Below are positions 12,150 to 22,560 of a stretch of 64,000 nucleotides of DNA, piece by piece. The DNA lies in contig NW_006768769.1 in the NCBI RefSeq assembly GCF_000204055.1, positions 1,998,574 to 2,062,573 of the forward strand, in the 5' to 3' direction. The stretch comes from Melampsora larici-populina 98AG31 (lineage: Eukaryota > Basidiomycota > Pucciniomycetes > Pucciniales > Melampsoraceae). The notes under the pieces were generated by a model that made no database searches, was not told where the DNA came from, and saw only the letters and a list, made by a program, of their open reading frames with translations. Position 1 is the first letter of the stretch. Each line of letters begins with the position of its first letter. A program made the position numbers and the translations under genes.

Positions 12150-14689
12150 AATTTAAGAGTGGTCAATTGACCCTATCGCCCCAAATCAAGAACCAGGAAA
12201 GGTTGTACTGGGCTATTTCCTGCACCAAGAAACCAGTTCAAATGGTTCAACCATTTGAACTACTTGAATGGATCCAATCCAATTCAAACAGTTCTCCCAG
12301 CATTCACAGAACCTCAACCAACAATATTGCGCTGATGTCCTCAATTTCATCGGGGCGATAGCGTATGTGAGGATAATAAACCGAGATTGGCCCGATCTCC
12401 CCTTGATATTGTGAGACACAATATTGCTGTGATGTCCTGATTGGACCGTAGTGTATTCACAAGGACCTTTCGAGAACAGTTATTGATATGGTCAAGGTAT
12501 GTTATTCTCTCTCTTTGATCCATGACTCTATCCTATTGGTAAAAATTGACTTACTAATCAACTTCTTGACGTTACAGTCGAACAAAAGCAAGTTTAGCAT
12601 GATGTACGATGTCTGGACGACCAAGGGTGGTGGGAAGGCATACATAGGGGTCCCAGTCACTTATATTGACGATGACTTGAAATTCCAGACACAGCATCTA
12701 ACCCTCAAGTTGGTTGCCTGGCATCATGCAGGTCGATTACTCACTCAGCCAGTAGGGAGGTTCTTGATTTCCAATGGCTCACATACAAAGATGAGTACTC
12801 TTCATTGTTTCTTGGTTTTTTTTCTTGGATCCACTTCTCCATATCTTATTTTTTGGATCGAGATCAGGCCATTTAAGCTGACATACTTTATTGTTTTACT
12901 TATTAGCTCAGACCACTGACTCAGCAAGTTCCCACAATACGATGCCCCACAAGCTTTCAACGATGTTCAGGGACACCAAGGAGTTAGATGATTGGGACTC
13001 AACAGCGTATCAGGTAAAGTGCTATGCACACAAGATTGGACTGGTGGTAAAATCGGGATTGAAGTCACTGGGTATGACCGCCGGGCATATCAAGCCAACC
13101 ACCCAACCTGGTGTTGTCTTACCCACACCTATCCTGACTTTGAACGAGGGCGAAGAAGATGTCAACTTTGAATCTTCAGAAGATGACCTAGATGAACATG
13201 ATTCAATTGATGGTCAACCTGTGAGAAACCATCCTGACTACAACGCTTCGGACACCGGATTTGACAACAAGGAAGAGTTTGCTCTTTCTGCTTTAGCTTG
13301 GGCTGTTCTTAAGGTTTGTAGATGTTTTCCATTATCCACTATAAGTCTCCAAATAGATACTGATTTCTTTTTTACTCACACAGGCTGAAAAATTTCAATG
13401 GCCTCTGCACCCACAGCTCAGCAAGACACCAGGAGTTCATTGCCAAAGTAAAACAACTGGATTATAAGGGTCGCTCCCCTCTCTCTGGATGGGAAGTTTG
13501 TTGGAATATTGACGCAGATTATCTCAAGCATCTAAGCAACACATGTGATGTAAGTTCAAATCAAGCCTTTCATTTTAAGTATCTCCATCCTATCCTTTCA
13601 GCTAATGAAACTTGTTTGATAGGTTGTTGATGCAATACTCCTTGCAGATCAAAAGACCCAATATTACCAAGGGATACTTATCACCCCTGATGAATGGGAT
13701 TCCATTGGGAACTTGGTCCGAATTCTTCAGGTAATTGTGGTTTTGAAATTTTAATTCCTTCTCTTCATTTTTGTTTCTTTCCTGTTCCTTCGCTGTACGA
13801 AAAGAAATGGTTCTGATTAGTTTCTCTTCATTTCAAAGGTTTTCCTCTGCGCTACAAAACGTTTGGAAGGAAATTCCACTACTGGCTGTATCGTCCTTGC
13901 CAAATACTCGCGGATGGTTCAAGACATTGATAAACTTAAGGGTACTTGCAAAGACTTGGAGCTGAAGAGAATGCTTGGAGTCATGCGCATCAAGCTGAGG
14001 CAGCAGCCTCTGATGTGATTGTCTTATTGACAATCCTAAATCCTTGATTCCGCCTGCAATTTTTTGACCTCAATTATCCCAATGAAGCCGCCCAAGCTAA
14101 AACCATTTTTAGCTATGGCTTTGAAGATGCATTATGGGAATGGGCTGAGGATCCTATCATCTCAGACATCCTCCCAACCTCCCAAACACCTTCCCCTCCA
14201 AATTCACCACTCCAGGACTCCTCTTTTTTCAATGTCTTCACCAATCAAGCCTCTTCATCCTCAGCAGCTGATAGACATTGAGAAGAATACGTAGAGTATA
14301 TTGAAGGAGCCCACTTAATGGTTGCAGGTCAGAATGACCTTGATTGGTGGAAGGTGGGTTCTCCTACATCATCCACTATCCTTGATACTTCCTAGTTCTG
14401 ATGTTTCTCATTTCACTTATAGGATCATCAAAAGGACTTTCCTGTCCTGGCAACTCTCACTTGCAATTATCTTGGACTTTCTGGGACCACTTGCCCATGC
14501 AAGAGAACATTTTCTTCAGCTGCTGACATCACTGTGCCCAATCGCAGTTCTTTAACTGCAAGAATGATCAGTAAGCTTGTTAGCGTAAGTGAAAGGTTAA
14601 AGTCGGGTATTACACTTTCAGGTAAGTATGCTGAAGCTTGGGCATATGTCCAAGCTTATCAAGCTCAGCAAAATAAGCCTAAGAAGTAG
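12150..14689 (+). pseudogene. hAT transposase catalytic core and dimerisation domain
   Basis: Exons contain, in order: the first Asp region (MYDVWTTKGG near 12600), KLVAWHHAG, a TTDSASSHN second-Asp region after an intron (about 12905), CYAHKIGL (about 13022), an acidic linker, and a C-terminal hATC dimerisation part with DLDWWK (about 14340), an HQKDFPVLA segment, RTFSSAADI and LVSVSERL, ending at a stop at 14687-14689. This order is diagnostic of hAT transposases, which cut and paste via hairpin intermediates. Introns are short (for example 14352 to about 14422). In-frame stops upstream of 12480 and near 14045 make an active enzyme unlikely. It is the best candidate for the gene that once mobilised the surrounding inverted-repeat block. 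Confidence 0.75.
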
Positions 14690-15180
14690 AATTTTTTCAA
14701 AAGTTGTCGCTTTTGTTTTTTTTTCTTTGTCAATATAATTGTGCGGAATTATTTCCATCATTCTTGTGTCCTCAATAAAATCTTGTCTTACTCCTGGTTA
14801 TTTCCTTACAAAATTATTAAGACTTAAAAAAAACTTTACTTTCTTTGTCAATATTTGTCTGATTGTTCTGTTTGGTCTTTAGTTTTAATGAAAAGTGCCC
14901 CAATTAAAAAAAACACGCTTTTAGTTGCTAACCTGTGTGAGATCAGCCATAGCGGAGCGGAGCGCTCCAAAAGTCCAAAAAAACCGCTTTTAGTTGATAA
15001 GTCTTGTGAGATTTAGCAATAGGGAAGCAGAGCGCTTGAAAATCCCGCACTTCTATCAAATGTCATAGCGCCTCCCATTATATAGCATAGCGGTTGGCGG
15101 TTTACCATAGCGCCATACTGCTCCGCTCATGGAAATAGTGATTATAGCGGAGCAGAGCGGGGCACCGGTGGCGTTGCTAG
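14690..15180. repeat. 3' flank and right terminal/subterminal repeats of the hAT-like block
   Basis: AT-rich 3' flank with poly-A/T runs, then GC-rich subterminal words (CATAGCGCC, AGCGGAGCGGAGCGC) from about 14950, ending in GGTGGCGTTGCTAG at 15180, the inverted partner of the left end. Confidence 0.65.
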
Positions 15181-15188
15181 TGATAGTC

Positions 15189-15367
15189 AGCTTCTATCTG
15201 ATCATTCATTTCGTATTGGTGGAGCATTGTTGAGATGGAATCTGGTTGCCTCAAGAGATGAATTGAAGAAATATGGAAGGTGGAAATCAGATGCATATAA
15301 GATCTATCTGGCAAAAGATCTCGCGAAGACGGTCAAACTCCTTCATGATCTTGAAATAGAGGACTGA
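15189..15367 (+). pseudogene. Tyrosine recombinase of DIRS-C, 3' catalytic part
   Basis: Translates to a stretch with HSFRIGGALLRWN, KKYGRWKSDAYKIYL and a short acidic end before TGA at 15365-15367. It contains the H-x-x-R box, the GRW box and the nucleophile Tyr of a tyrosine recombinase, matching HSFRVGG..GRWKSDAIKVYL of DIRS-A. It is the missing C-terminal half of the recombinase that starts at 2829 and shares its frame once one candidate 8-bp target duplication is discounted. Confidence 0.85.
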
Positions 15368-15899
15368 TTTAAATTTAAAGTTTACCTTGCATGATAAAGT
15401 TCATACAGAATAGCTGTAATAGTTGCTAGCTGTACAAAAGAAATTTGATAGATGAATTCTTCTTCTTCGTAAGGTTTTTTAATCCGGATTATTTAAGAAT
15501 ATATATATTAAGAATACATGTAGTACGAGTGAGGGGATAGAAAGGACAACCATGGAACTCGCGCAGACAGAGTTAAGGGGCTTCTCGAGGCTCTTGTATC
15601 AAATCAACGCAAGTTATGGGAGCTGAGAAGCCCTGGTCTTGCCAATGAAGGGTGTGAGGTCAAAGGTTTCTACCTATACCTCTAATCACTCCTTCAAAGG
15701 CCCTCCCCACACCACAGTAAGTAAACATAATCTCATCTAAGTTTAGATAAGATAATGTCTACTGTGGTAGATCAGTATCAAATGAGGCTAGCCTTTTAAG
15801 CTTCAAGCAATAAATAAGTTAATAGTCATATTCTCAACTTAACACATTAATTAAGTTAAGGTCTGTTAAATGCTGAACTAATGTAATTCATAAACCTAA
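15368..15899. other. No gene seen; AT-rich flank
   Basis: Remainder of the DIRS-C 3' region and AT-rich DNA, including an ATATATAT run near 15498. No ORF with recognisable content. Confidence 0.4.
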
Positions 15900-16867
15900 G
15901 TTCAACGCATAAGACTGAAATGGATGTAATTGTACTTCTGGAGATAGACTAGGATACTATCAAATTTATGCCTGAATCCTTCAAACTCTAACTTTGAATC
16001 AATACCACCATTACTTTCAGAATCCAAAGCCAACTCCTTCAAATCTTCCACTGTGTACTTAGGCGCCTCTCAAATTGATGCAAACCGGGCCTTCATTTCC
16101 ATCTTCAACAACTTCCAATCCCATTCTCCTTCTCCCCAACCTTTAAGTTCCTTAATTTCCTCCTTTAAATCCTTCCCATTCAAAAATGCACAGACTTGCA
16201 TTTCCATGTCTACACCCCTTGCTCCATCAACCTGCACCACAACCTCAAAATCACGTAAGAACTTCTTGACACCATCACCCCAACTGAACCGTAATTCTGA
16301 ATCTTGAGGTTCAATTTTGACCGCTTTCTTCTTCCCCTTCTTGCTCTTCTTCCGCTGCTTGATTTCCACTTCACTCTCCTCCTCCAAGCTTGAACTCGCC
16401 TCACTACCGCTATCCGAGCTTGAAATGCTACTGCTTCCGTAGTACTTCTTCCTGCCTTTCCCTTTACTTTCCTTCCTTGGCTTCTTTCTTACTTCCTCCT
16501 TCAACTGTCTTTCTTTCAACTTTTTCAAAACCTTCTCCATATGTTCCGTTTGCAACCATGCCTTCATCAAATATTCTTCCGCCTCCTGAATTGACATTTC
16601 CTCCTCTCTCAGCCTTCCATCCTCATACTCCATTGGAAACTCCTCTTTCATTGTTTCCCCCACCCCTCTTGCAGCAACATCATCCCCTGAATCATCCTTG
16701 GCTTCTTTCTTCTCTCTGTATACCCCCTTCTCTACTTCTTTAGACCCTCCTTGAACTACACTACTACCACCGTTACTACCAACTTCCTCCAAAGGATTCT
16801 GAACTGATCCTTGACTAGCTTTAATTTGAGACGACATGATGAGATTTGAGAAGTTTATGAATTTCAA
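15900..16867 (-). pseudogene. Gag-like protein of an LTR retrotransposon
   Basis: A 265-codon ORF (16867-16070). The second Met at 16837 (MSSQIK) is the more likely start. It has an acidic/Gly-rich head, a coiled-coil-like charged middle (about residues 90-130), a Lys/Ser-rich low-complexity stretch, and a C-terminal segment (FSWGDGVKKFLRDFEVVV, then GARGVDMEMQ) like the start of a Ty3-type Gag capsid domain. The frame continues beyond the TGA at about 16070 for another 45-50 residues, so one nonsense change truncates the protein. Pol is absent. The upstream (higher-coordinate) sequence contains a primer-binding-site-like segment and an LTR-like end, as expected for gag directly behind a 5' LTR. 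Confidence 0.55.
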
Positions 16868-16996
16868 AGATTTAGTGACAAGATATAATCATTGAATTGA
16901 GTTTCATAAATTGATGAATTGAGAAAAAGTTGACCAGTTGAGATGTTGAGAAACAATGTTGATGGATGAGCGCCTGCAACGCCAGAAAAAGTTGTT

Positions 16997-17820
16997 TTGA
17001 ATCGCCCCAGTGGAGTCACCAGATGTTGAACTCCTACGCAGTGTAGCGTAGGCTGAGCCGGATAAGGTAAGAATCGCCGTCAAGCAGAACGGATGAAACT
17101 ATGCTGCTGTGGAGCTGCCTTCGACCCAAAAAAAACTTAAGAAAAAATATGTAGGACAAATTTTCCACAACTCTGCCGTTACAAGTTTCCCTGTAAACCG
17201 AATTTATCCCGTACTAGGATATTCACACTTTCTAACCCTAATTATCCCTCCCACAATTTAGCCACGCGTACAATTTATTAAAAAAATAAAATAAAATAAA
17301 CTTGAAATTCACAACTTGATCTGGATTTGAACCCAGGTTCAGTCCTTTGTCCCCAGCCCTGACTTGGCCCTGATCCTAGTTCTGACTCTTATAAAAAATA
17401 AAATCATAATCACAACCCTTCATCCACAACTTCAACACAAACTAAACCACTGATCTTTAAGGGCACGTTCACTTAAGCAATTTCTGGTGAGAAATCACAT
17501 TTGGCAAAATTTAAAGTGTTTATTTGGTGGTGCATGTTTCATTTTGGCATTAAAAAATTTACAGAATGTGATTTCTGGTCAGAAGTTTCTTAAGTGAACG
17601 CACCCTAAAGTAAGTCCTGTTTTCTTTTCCTTCTCTTTCTAACGCTTTTGTTCTAATTAATAACTAACTAAACAAAACTTTTTTTTAATCCTAGGACTCT
17701 TGAATCTTCACTTATAGATCACTTGACTCAATCTCAAGAAAGACAATAACACGCTTTAATCAACACACAACTCAGACACACAAAACACTCTGGATTGATT
17801 TGACACAATCCTACACAATG
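16997..17820 (-). repeat. Probable 5' LTR with adjacent primer-binding site
   Basis: On the minus strand a putative LTR ends in GTTCAACA at 17024. It is followed two bases later by TGGTGACTCCACTGGGGC, a TGG-initiated primer-binding-site-like segment (about 17021-17004), and then the gag leader. The other LTR boundary is not certain; a TGTGTAGG-like start near 17819 is possible. A MITE lies inside. Confidence 0.4.
17461..17605. mobile_element. PIF/Harbinger-like MITE, 145 bp
   Basis: Termini GGGCACGTTCACTTAAG (left) and the inverse of GGGTGCGTTCACTTAAG (right) form inverted repeats that extend further inward with mismatches (AGAAATCACATT on both arms). TAA flanks both ends, fitting the 3-bp TWA target of Harbinger elements. 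No coding capacity. Confidence 0.75.
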
Positions 17821-18846
17821 ATTCCACACACTCCCCCTTCTCTTCAACAACAACAAGACCTCCTTACATACCCTTTGCCAGCTCCAACCCCAACCAATTA
17901 TTTTTCATTTTGCTCTGACCAATTCTTTTTAACTCCTTCCCTGGTATCTCCTTCCTTCTCCACTACCCTTATTCATTTTGGTTTGATCTTTTCCTTCCAT
18001 TGTTTGTTTTAAATACCAGGTAAGTTCTTCTCTCTTATCTCCTTCCTTCTCCACATGATACTTACTTATAGTGCTTATTGCTGAAAATAAGGAAATCTAG
18101 AAGGGGGTTGTGCCCAAGGATTGGAATTTCAAAAGCAAGAAAAAACCATCAATCGTTCCCAAAAGATATAGACACATAGTCCTCAATCCCCTGATTCCAA
18201 AACCACTTTTGGAATCCAAAAAAGGTCAGTTTTGGCGGAGGAGATAGGTTTTGGAGTTCCAATTTGATTTCCTTATTTTCAGGGATAAGCACTATATTCT
18301 GTTCTTTTTTTGGTCCGATTTCGATTTTTGAGCTTGATCCTGATTCCATTCAAGTCTTAGGCTCTGACCAACTTAAATCTAGTAACGTGAGTCTTTCTAT
18401 TATCTTATCTCCTGCCTTTTCTTTTACCTAATACTAACTATCATTTCTTGTATCTTTTAATTCTTTATCTCTTGGCTTTTAGAACCTTCTATCAATTAAC
18501 TTCTTTCTTTTCTATTTTGTTCTTTTGATTTGTATCTCTGATAGGTAAGTTTCTAATCATTCTCTCCGCCCAAGTTCTCTCTTTTTCCTCCACTCGACCA
18601 ATCTTTCTTTGCCTCTGTTTTGATTTCCTTCTTTTTAACTCATCTTTGTATTTTGTTTTTGTTTTTCTCTTTTATTTTTTTTACCTAATCCACCTTGAAT
18701 TATTTGTGCTTATTGATGTATGCCACTTATCTTTATAAATTTTGAATGAAATAAATAAAAAAACTGAATTACAATTAACTGAAAAACTCCTCTGATCTGA
18801 TTCAGAACAAGATCATAAGTTGATTGCGAGCGCTTGTGAGTAAAAA
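17606..18846. other. No gene seen; pyrimidine-rich intergenic DNA
   Basis: Long CT-rich tracts with several GTAAGT-like words but no protein-like reading frame. A short imperfect inverted repeat (CTGAAAATAAGGAAAT about 18080 against ATTTCCTTATTTTCAG about 18270) suggests another small fold-back element of roughly 200 bp. Confidence 0.45.
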
Positions 18847-19999
18847 ATGAGCTCTTTGAGCAAAATCATATGTATAAAAAGGATGAGATTTGAGAGTTTT
18901 TTTTTACTTTCCACAGCGGGCTGTCCCCGTCGTCAACAGGCCATCACGGCTGGAGCCAAACTTCCACCAATGGTTTTGGAACTCCAAATTCAGCGTCGCC
19001 AGCAAGATCATCAAGGAGGACTCAAAACCTTTATTACCCCAGCACCTACCTTACAAAACCAAACACTCAATCAGTGCCTCACTGTTTGGCAGGTTCCTCA
19101 TGCTCTCCCTTTGAAAAGAATTGATGATCCCTTGCTCAAATCGATCTTGTACTGGTTACAACCTGATGCACGGGTGTTTGGTCAAAAGTGGGTGGCCAAT
19201 GAGGCAAAATGGTTGTATCTATCACTTGGTAGCTTGGTGATCAATCAGGAGCTCAATGTATGTGCATTTCGATTTCATTTAATAGATTAAATTAATTATA
19301 AGTTGAATATGCATTCATAGGAGCTGACTCATTCACATCTGTTTCTTGCAGGACCTGACTAGCAAGTTTTGCCTCATACAAGATGTATGGACCGTCAAAG
19401 GCAATCTGCATGCCTTCATTGGCACTTTGGTCCCTTTTATCACCAACGACTGGAAGTACGTAGTGCGGCACTTGAGCTTCAAGCTTGTTGTGTGGCATCA
19501 CAAGGGTGTGATGCTTGCTGAGCCAATGGTGACAATCCTGAAGAAGAACAATCTTTATCAAAAGATAAGTGTTCTTTGAATTTATTTTATTTTTTGTTTA
19601 ATCTCTCTCTTTTCTTTTCTCTTTTAATTCCATTCTGTTTTCTTTACGTATTTCACTTACTGACATGATACTGAATCCCACATGCTTGCAAATGTGTCTG
19701 ATTCAGGAAGTAACAACATCAATTTATTCCAAGAAATGCACTGACAGCTATACGACAAAGGCTTGCAATCAGGTCATGAAATGACTTGGAAACCCAAGAC
19801 AATGTCTGTCCAGTGTTTCTGCCATAAGATGGGCCTCACTGTCAAAGGCGGGCTCGATGCTCTGGGAAAAAAACCCCATTGTATTTGACATAGTGGTTTA
19901 GGTAGGTTCCCTTCAGTCGCAGTTATGGCTGTAATCAAAGAAGGCGATGAGCCTCACCAACGCAAGGATCCAGCTGGGCCTTATGTCACTGTGAAAATA

Positions 20000-20156
20000 A
20001 TGTATTTTTCCAAGGTGAAAAATGATTGACATTAATGCACAAAATGATTAATAATGCAGAATTAATGCAGAAAAATGCAGAATTAATGCAGAATTAATGC
20101 ATTTTTAATCATTTTGTGAAATAAATGTAATCATTTTTCACCTTGGAAAAATACAT
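20000..20156. mobile_element. Tc1/mariner-like MITE, 157 bp, TA target
   Basis: Inverted ends ATGTATTTTTCCAAGGTG..CACCTTGGAAAAATACAT with TA on each side. The arms stay complementary for most of the length, including repeated AATGCAGAATTAATGC words in the middle. It sits in the acidic linker of the hAT gene. Confidence 0.85.
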
Positions 20157-20247
20157 TATATTTGCAGTTTGTGGATAGAAAGGATGATGATGACAACGTA
20201 GATAGCAATCACAGTGGTGAATCAATTGATACAGTTTCAAATGCTGA

Positions 20248-21010
20248 CACTACACCAAATTAAAAATTTACCGCTGAGTTTAGAACATTGAGCAGACATA
20301 GAAAATTATAGAGAAGCTGGGAGGGGTCAGGAAAATATGAAAAATATTGGTTGGGCCCTTTGGTGCATTCCAATCATCTGGCATATTTTTTCAAATTTTT
20401 ACAACCACAATGCAAATAATGTCAGAAACCCAATTTTGGTCCAAAACTGGCAGGTAGAGAGACAGTGACCTTGCAACACCAACAAAATCATCAATTTTGC
20501 TCCAACACATGTAGTGTCTTGACATTCTGAATGCCACATTCTGGCTCTACAGTTTGGGTGCACAAAAAAGCTGTGTGTCTCCAAGAATGGGTGAGATATA
20601 TCAAGAGATGTACACAGCAGGAACCATATATACGCAGAGAAGTCATTACTACAATGGCTTCAGCACATTAATAAACCTTGTAGAGCCATCATGCGGCTTA
20701 CATAAATTGCAAGTGTTCAGATGATTGAGCAAAAATACTCATATTTTTGTGCTTGGAGGTTTTTTTCCCAAATATTGCTAGTTTTGGACCAAATTTGAGT
20801 TTCTGACATAATATCCCCTGTGAGCATTTTGTTTTGGGGAGACTTCAAAAATCATGGCAAAAATATGCAAAAATATGCAAATTGAGGGGACAGCACCCAT
20901 GAATTGAATCATTATTTTTTCAAATTTTTCTGACCTCCCCTGTATTGGTGATATTTTTCTACAGTTTTAATTTTCTAAACTCAGCGGTAAATTAGTGATC
21001 TGGTGTAGTG
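20248..21010. mobile_element. Non-autonomous CACTA-type element, 763 bp, TSD TGA
   Basis: Starts CACTACACCA and ends TGGTGTAGTG. Longer matching arms include TTTACCGCTGAGTTTAGAA against its inverse (TTCTAAACTCAGCGGTAAA), and a deeper pair around TTTTGGTCCAAAACT / AGTTTTGGACCAAA. TGA is duplicated at 20245-20247 and 21011-21013. The CACTA terminus with a 3-bp target fits En/Spm elements. It carries no transposase and would need one in trans. Confidence 0.9.
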
Positions 21011-21560
21011 TGAAGATCAAGATCTAGAGGACATTGAGGAAGAAGAGGAGCCCAAAAATTATTGTAATTGCAAGGAAGCGTATTGTCTAGGTGATACATA
21101 CATGAAGCAATTGACTCAAGATGTAAGTCTCATTCAACACTTTCCTCTTCATCTTCTGTTTCATGTTTTCATTTTTTTGTTTCATTTTGTTTTGATTCTA
21201 GATGGACATAGTCAACAAGAAGCTCGCACAGTCCAGTGCTCACTGTGCTGATTTCAATCAACACCGTGATCAAGCTAATGTTCAACTTAAATCAGATGGA
21301 TCACGCCAACTCAAGGTGCTCTTGTCTGGCCATGGAATCCGCTGTGGTATTTGCGCCGAACGTTGGGAGCAAATGTGGGAAGCTGGAGAGGTGTGTTCCA
21401 ATTTTTTTCCAAGCCTCTGTTTGGTATAACTAACATGATAATTTGAATCTGTCCAGCTGATAGATAACGTTATGAAAGAAGAATTAACCAAAGTACTCTT
21501 GAGGAGGAGTCGTTCAAGATCAAGATCAAAAAAAAGATGGAAAGAAAGAAGAATATTTTG

Positions 21561-22560
21561 AGGAGAAAGTCTTTTAAGTAGCAGACTGGCAAGCTATGAG
21601 GGATATTCTGATCCCTCAGGCTCCGCTCTCTATTGGAGGGAAATAGTGGTGCCAAATACCGCTGCGCACGCCCTCCGCAGCGGGCACTGCCAGCATAGAT
21701 GCCTCGGGTTGAGAAATCCGAGGCATCATTGGAGGCAAATCCTTGGACAGACCTTGTCCAAGGTTTTTGCCCTGAGAAGTACCTCAGATCAAAACCTCGG
21801 GAAGCTTCTGTCCAAGGTTTTGCATCCAAGGATACCTCGGATTACAAAAGCCAAGGTAAATATGTTGGTGGTGGGGAAAAATGTGTGCAGCGGTTGCGGT
21901 ATTGCCTCAAATGTCTTCTTATGGCATTCTTTTGGATGTTTCTCCTCATCTTTGCATCAAGTTGTGTTTTAGATCCTAGCTTTCAAAATCAAATAAGCTT
22001 AATTCAATTGTGTCACTTGGTCCATCTGAATCTCATCCCATTGGTTCAATCATACTTCAATCATAGCGTAATCACATCTGCCCTGTCCCCCACATCAGCC
22101 ACAAGGGCCTCACGGCCCAATTTCATCATCTACTACCATCTAGCCATCTCTAAGCCCTTACTTCAAACCCTTACACGCTCACCCCTGCCTTGCCGCCAGG
22201 GTGGTCCGCTTTGTTAGCCATCCAACTTCCATCGAAGTTGGAGTTGGTTTTGCCACTTCCCTAGAAACAAAGTACCTTGCTCAGCCCTTGATAACCCATA
22301 ACCAGATGCAACAAAAACTGCGCCGTAGCAAGACTATAAATGCCACTGTTGTTTCACCTTGATACTTCTTCCAAACAGTTCACCCACCCCCACACAGCTC
22401 ACCACACATCACCACACCCACAATCCCAACAACTTTGTGTCATATTCTAGCAAACTAGTAGATCTTTCAATGACAGAACAAACAATCATCACCCAATTTA
22501 ATCCATCCTTCTACTCAACTCTCATCCCCATGTGCATCTCACATACCAACACAACCCAGC
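21561..22560. other. No supported gene; CCTCGG/CCTTGG repeat cluster
   Basis: At 21690-21860 short words (CCTCGG, CCAAGG, AGGCAAATCCTTGG) recur in both orientations about every 25-40 bp, forming imperfect hairpins. Long ORFs across it on both strands are by-products of this repetition. The remaining sequence has an A/C-rich low-complexity stretch about 22370-22440. Confidence 0.45.

Larger units (their letters stand above)
3626..15180. mobile_element. 11.55 kb composite block with hAT-like terminal inverted repeats
   Basis: The left end (from 3626) and the reverse complement of the right end (to 15180) share a GC-rich inverted terminus: CTAGTAACAACGCCACCGG on the left against CTAGCAACGCCACCGG on the right, then CGCCCCGC/TGCCCCGC. 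Behind both termini lie many subterminal copies of CATAGCG, as expected for a hAT-type end. The left flank ACGTAGGC and the right flank TGATAGTC are candidate, now diverged (4 of 8 identical), 8-bp target duplications. Removing one copy puts the two halves of the DIRS-C recombinase back in the same frame. The block is too long and mixed for a single simple element: it also contains a Plavaka pseudogene and an unrelated gene. Confidence 0.7.
18850..21560 (+). pseudogene. Second hAT transposase gene, interrupted by two small elements
   Basis: Exon to 19258 ends in QELN. Intron about 19259-19351. Exon about 19352-19565 carries the first Asp region (LIQDVWTVKGNLHAFIGT) and KLVVWHHKG. After an intron come GSNN and CFCHKMGL (about 19815-19835), then an acidic linker split by a MITE (20000-20156) and a CACTA-type element (20248-21010). 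The gene resumes with an EDIEEEEE stretch, an intron, an exon 21202-21390 (IRCGICAERWEQMWEAGE) and a final SR-rich stretch. A stop in the linker (after the CFCHKMGL exon) and the two insertions inactivate it. The hATC dimerisation domain seen in the 12-14.7 kb gene is absent. Confidence 0.7.

Noticed and set aside
16390..16743. Plus-strand Pro/Ser-rich ORF
   Set aside because: It is antisense to the gag gene on the minus strand; its composition mirrors the Lys/Glu-rich codons.
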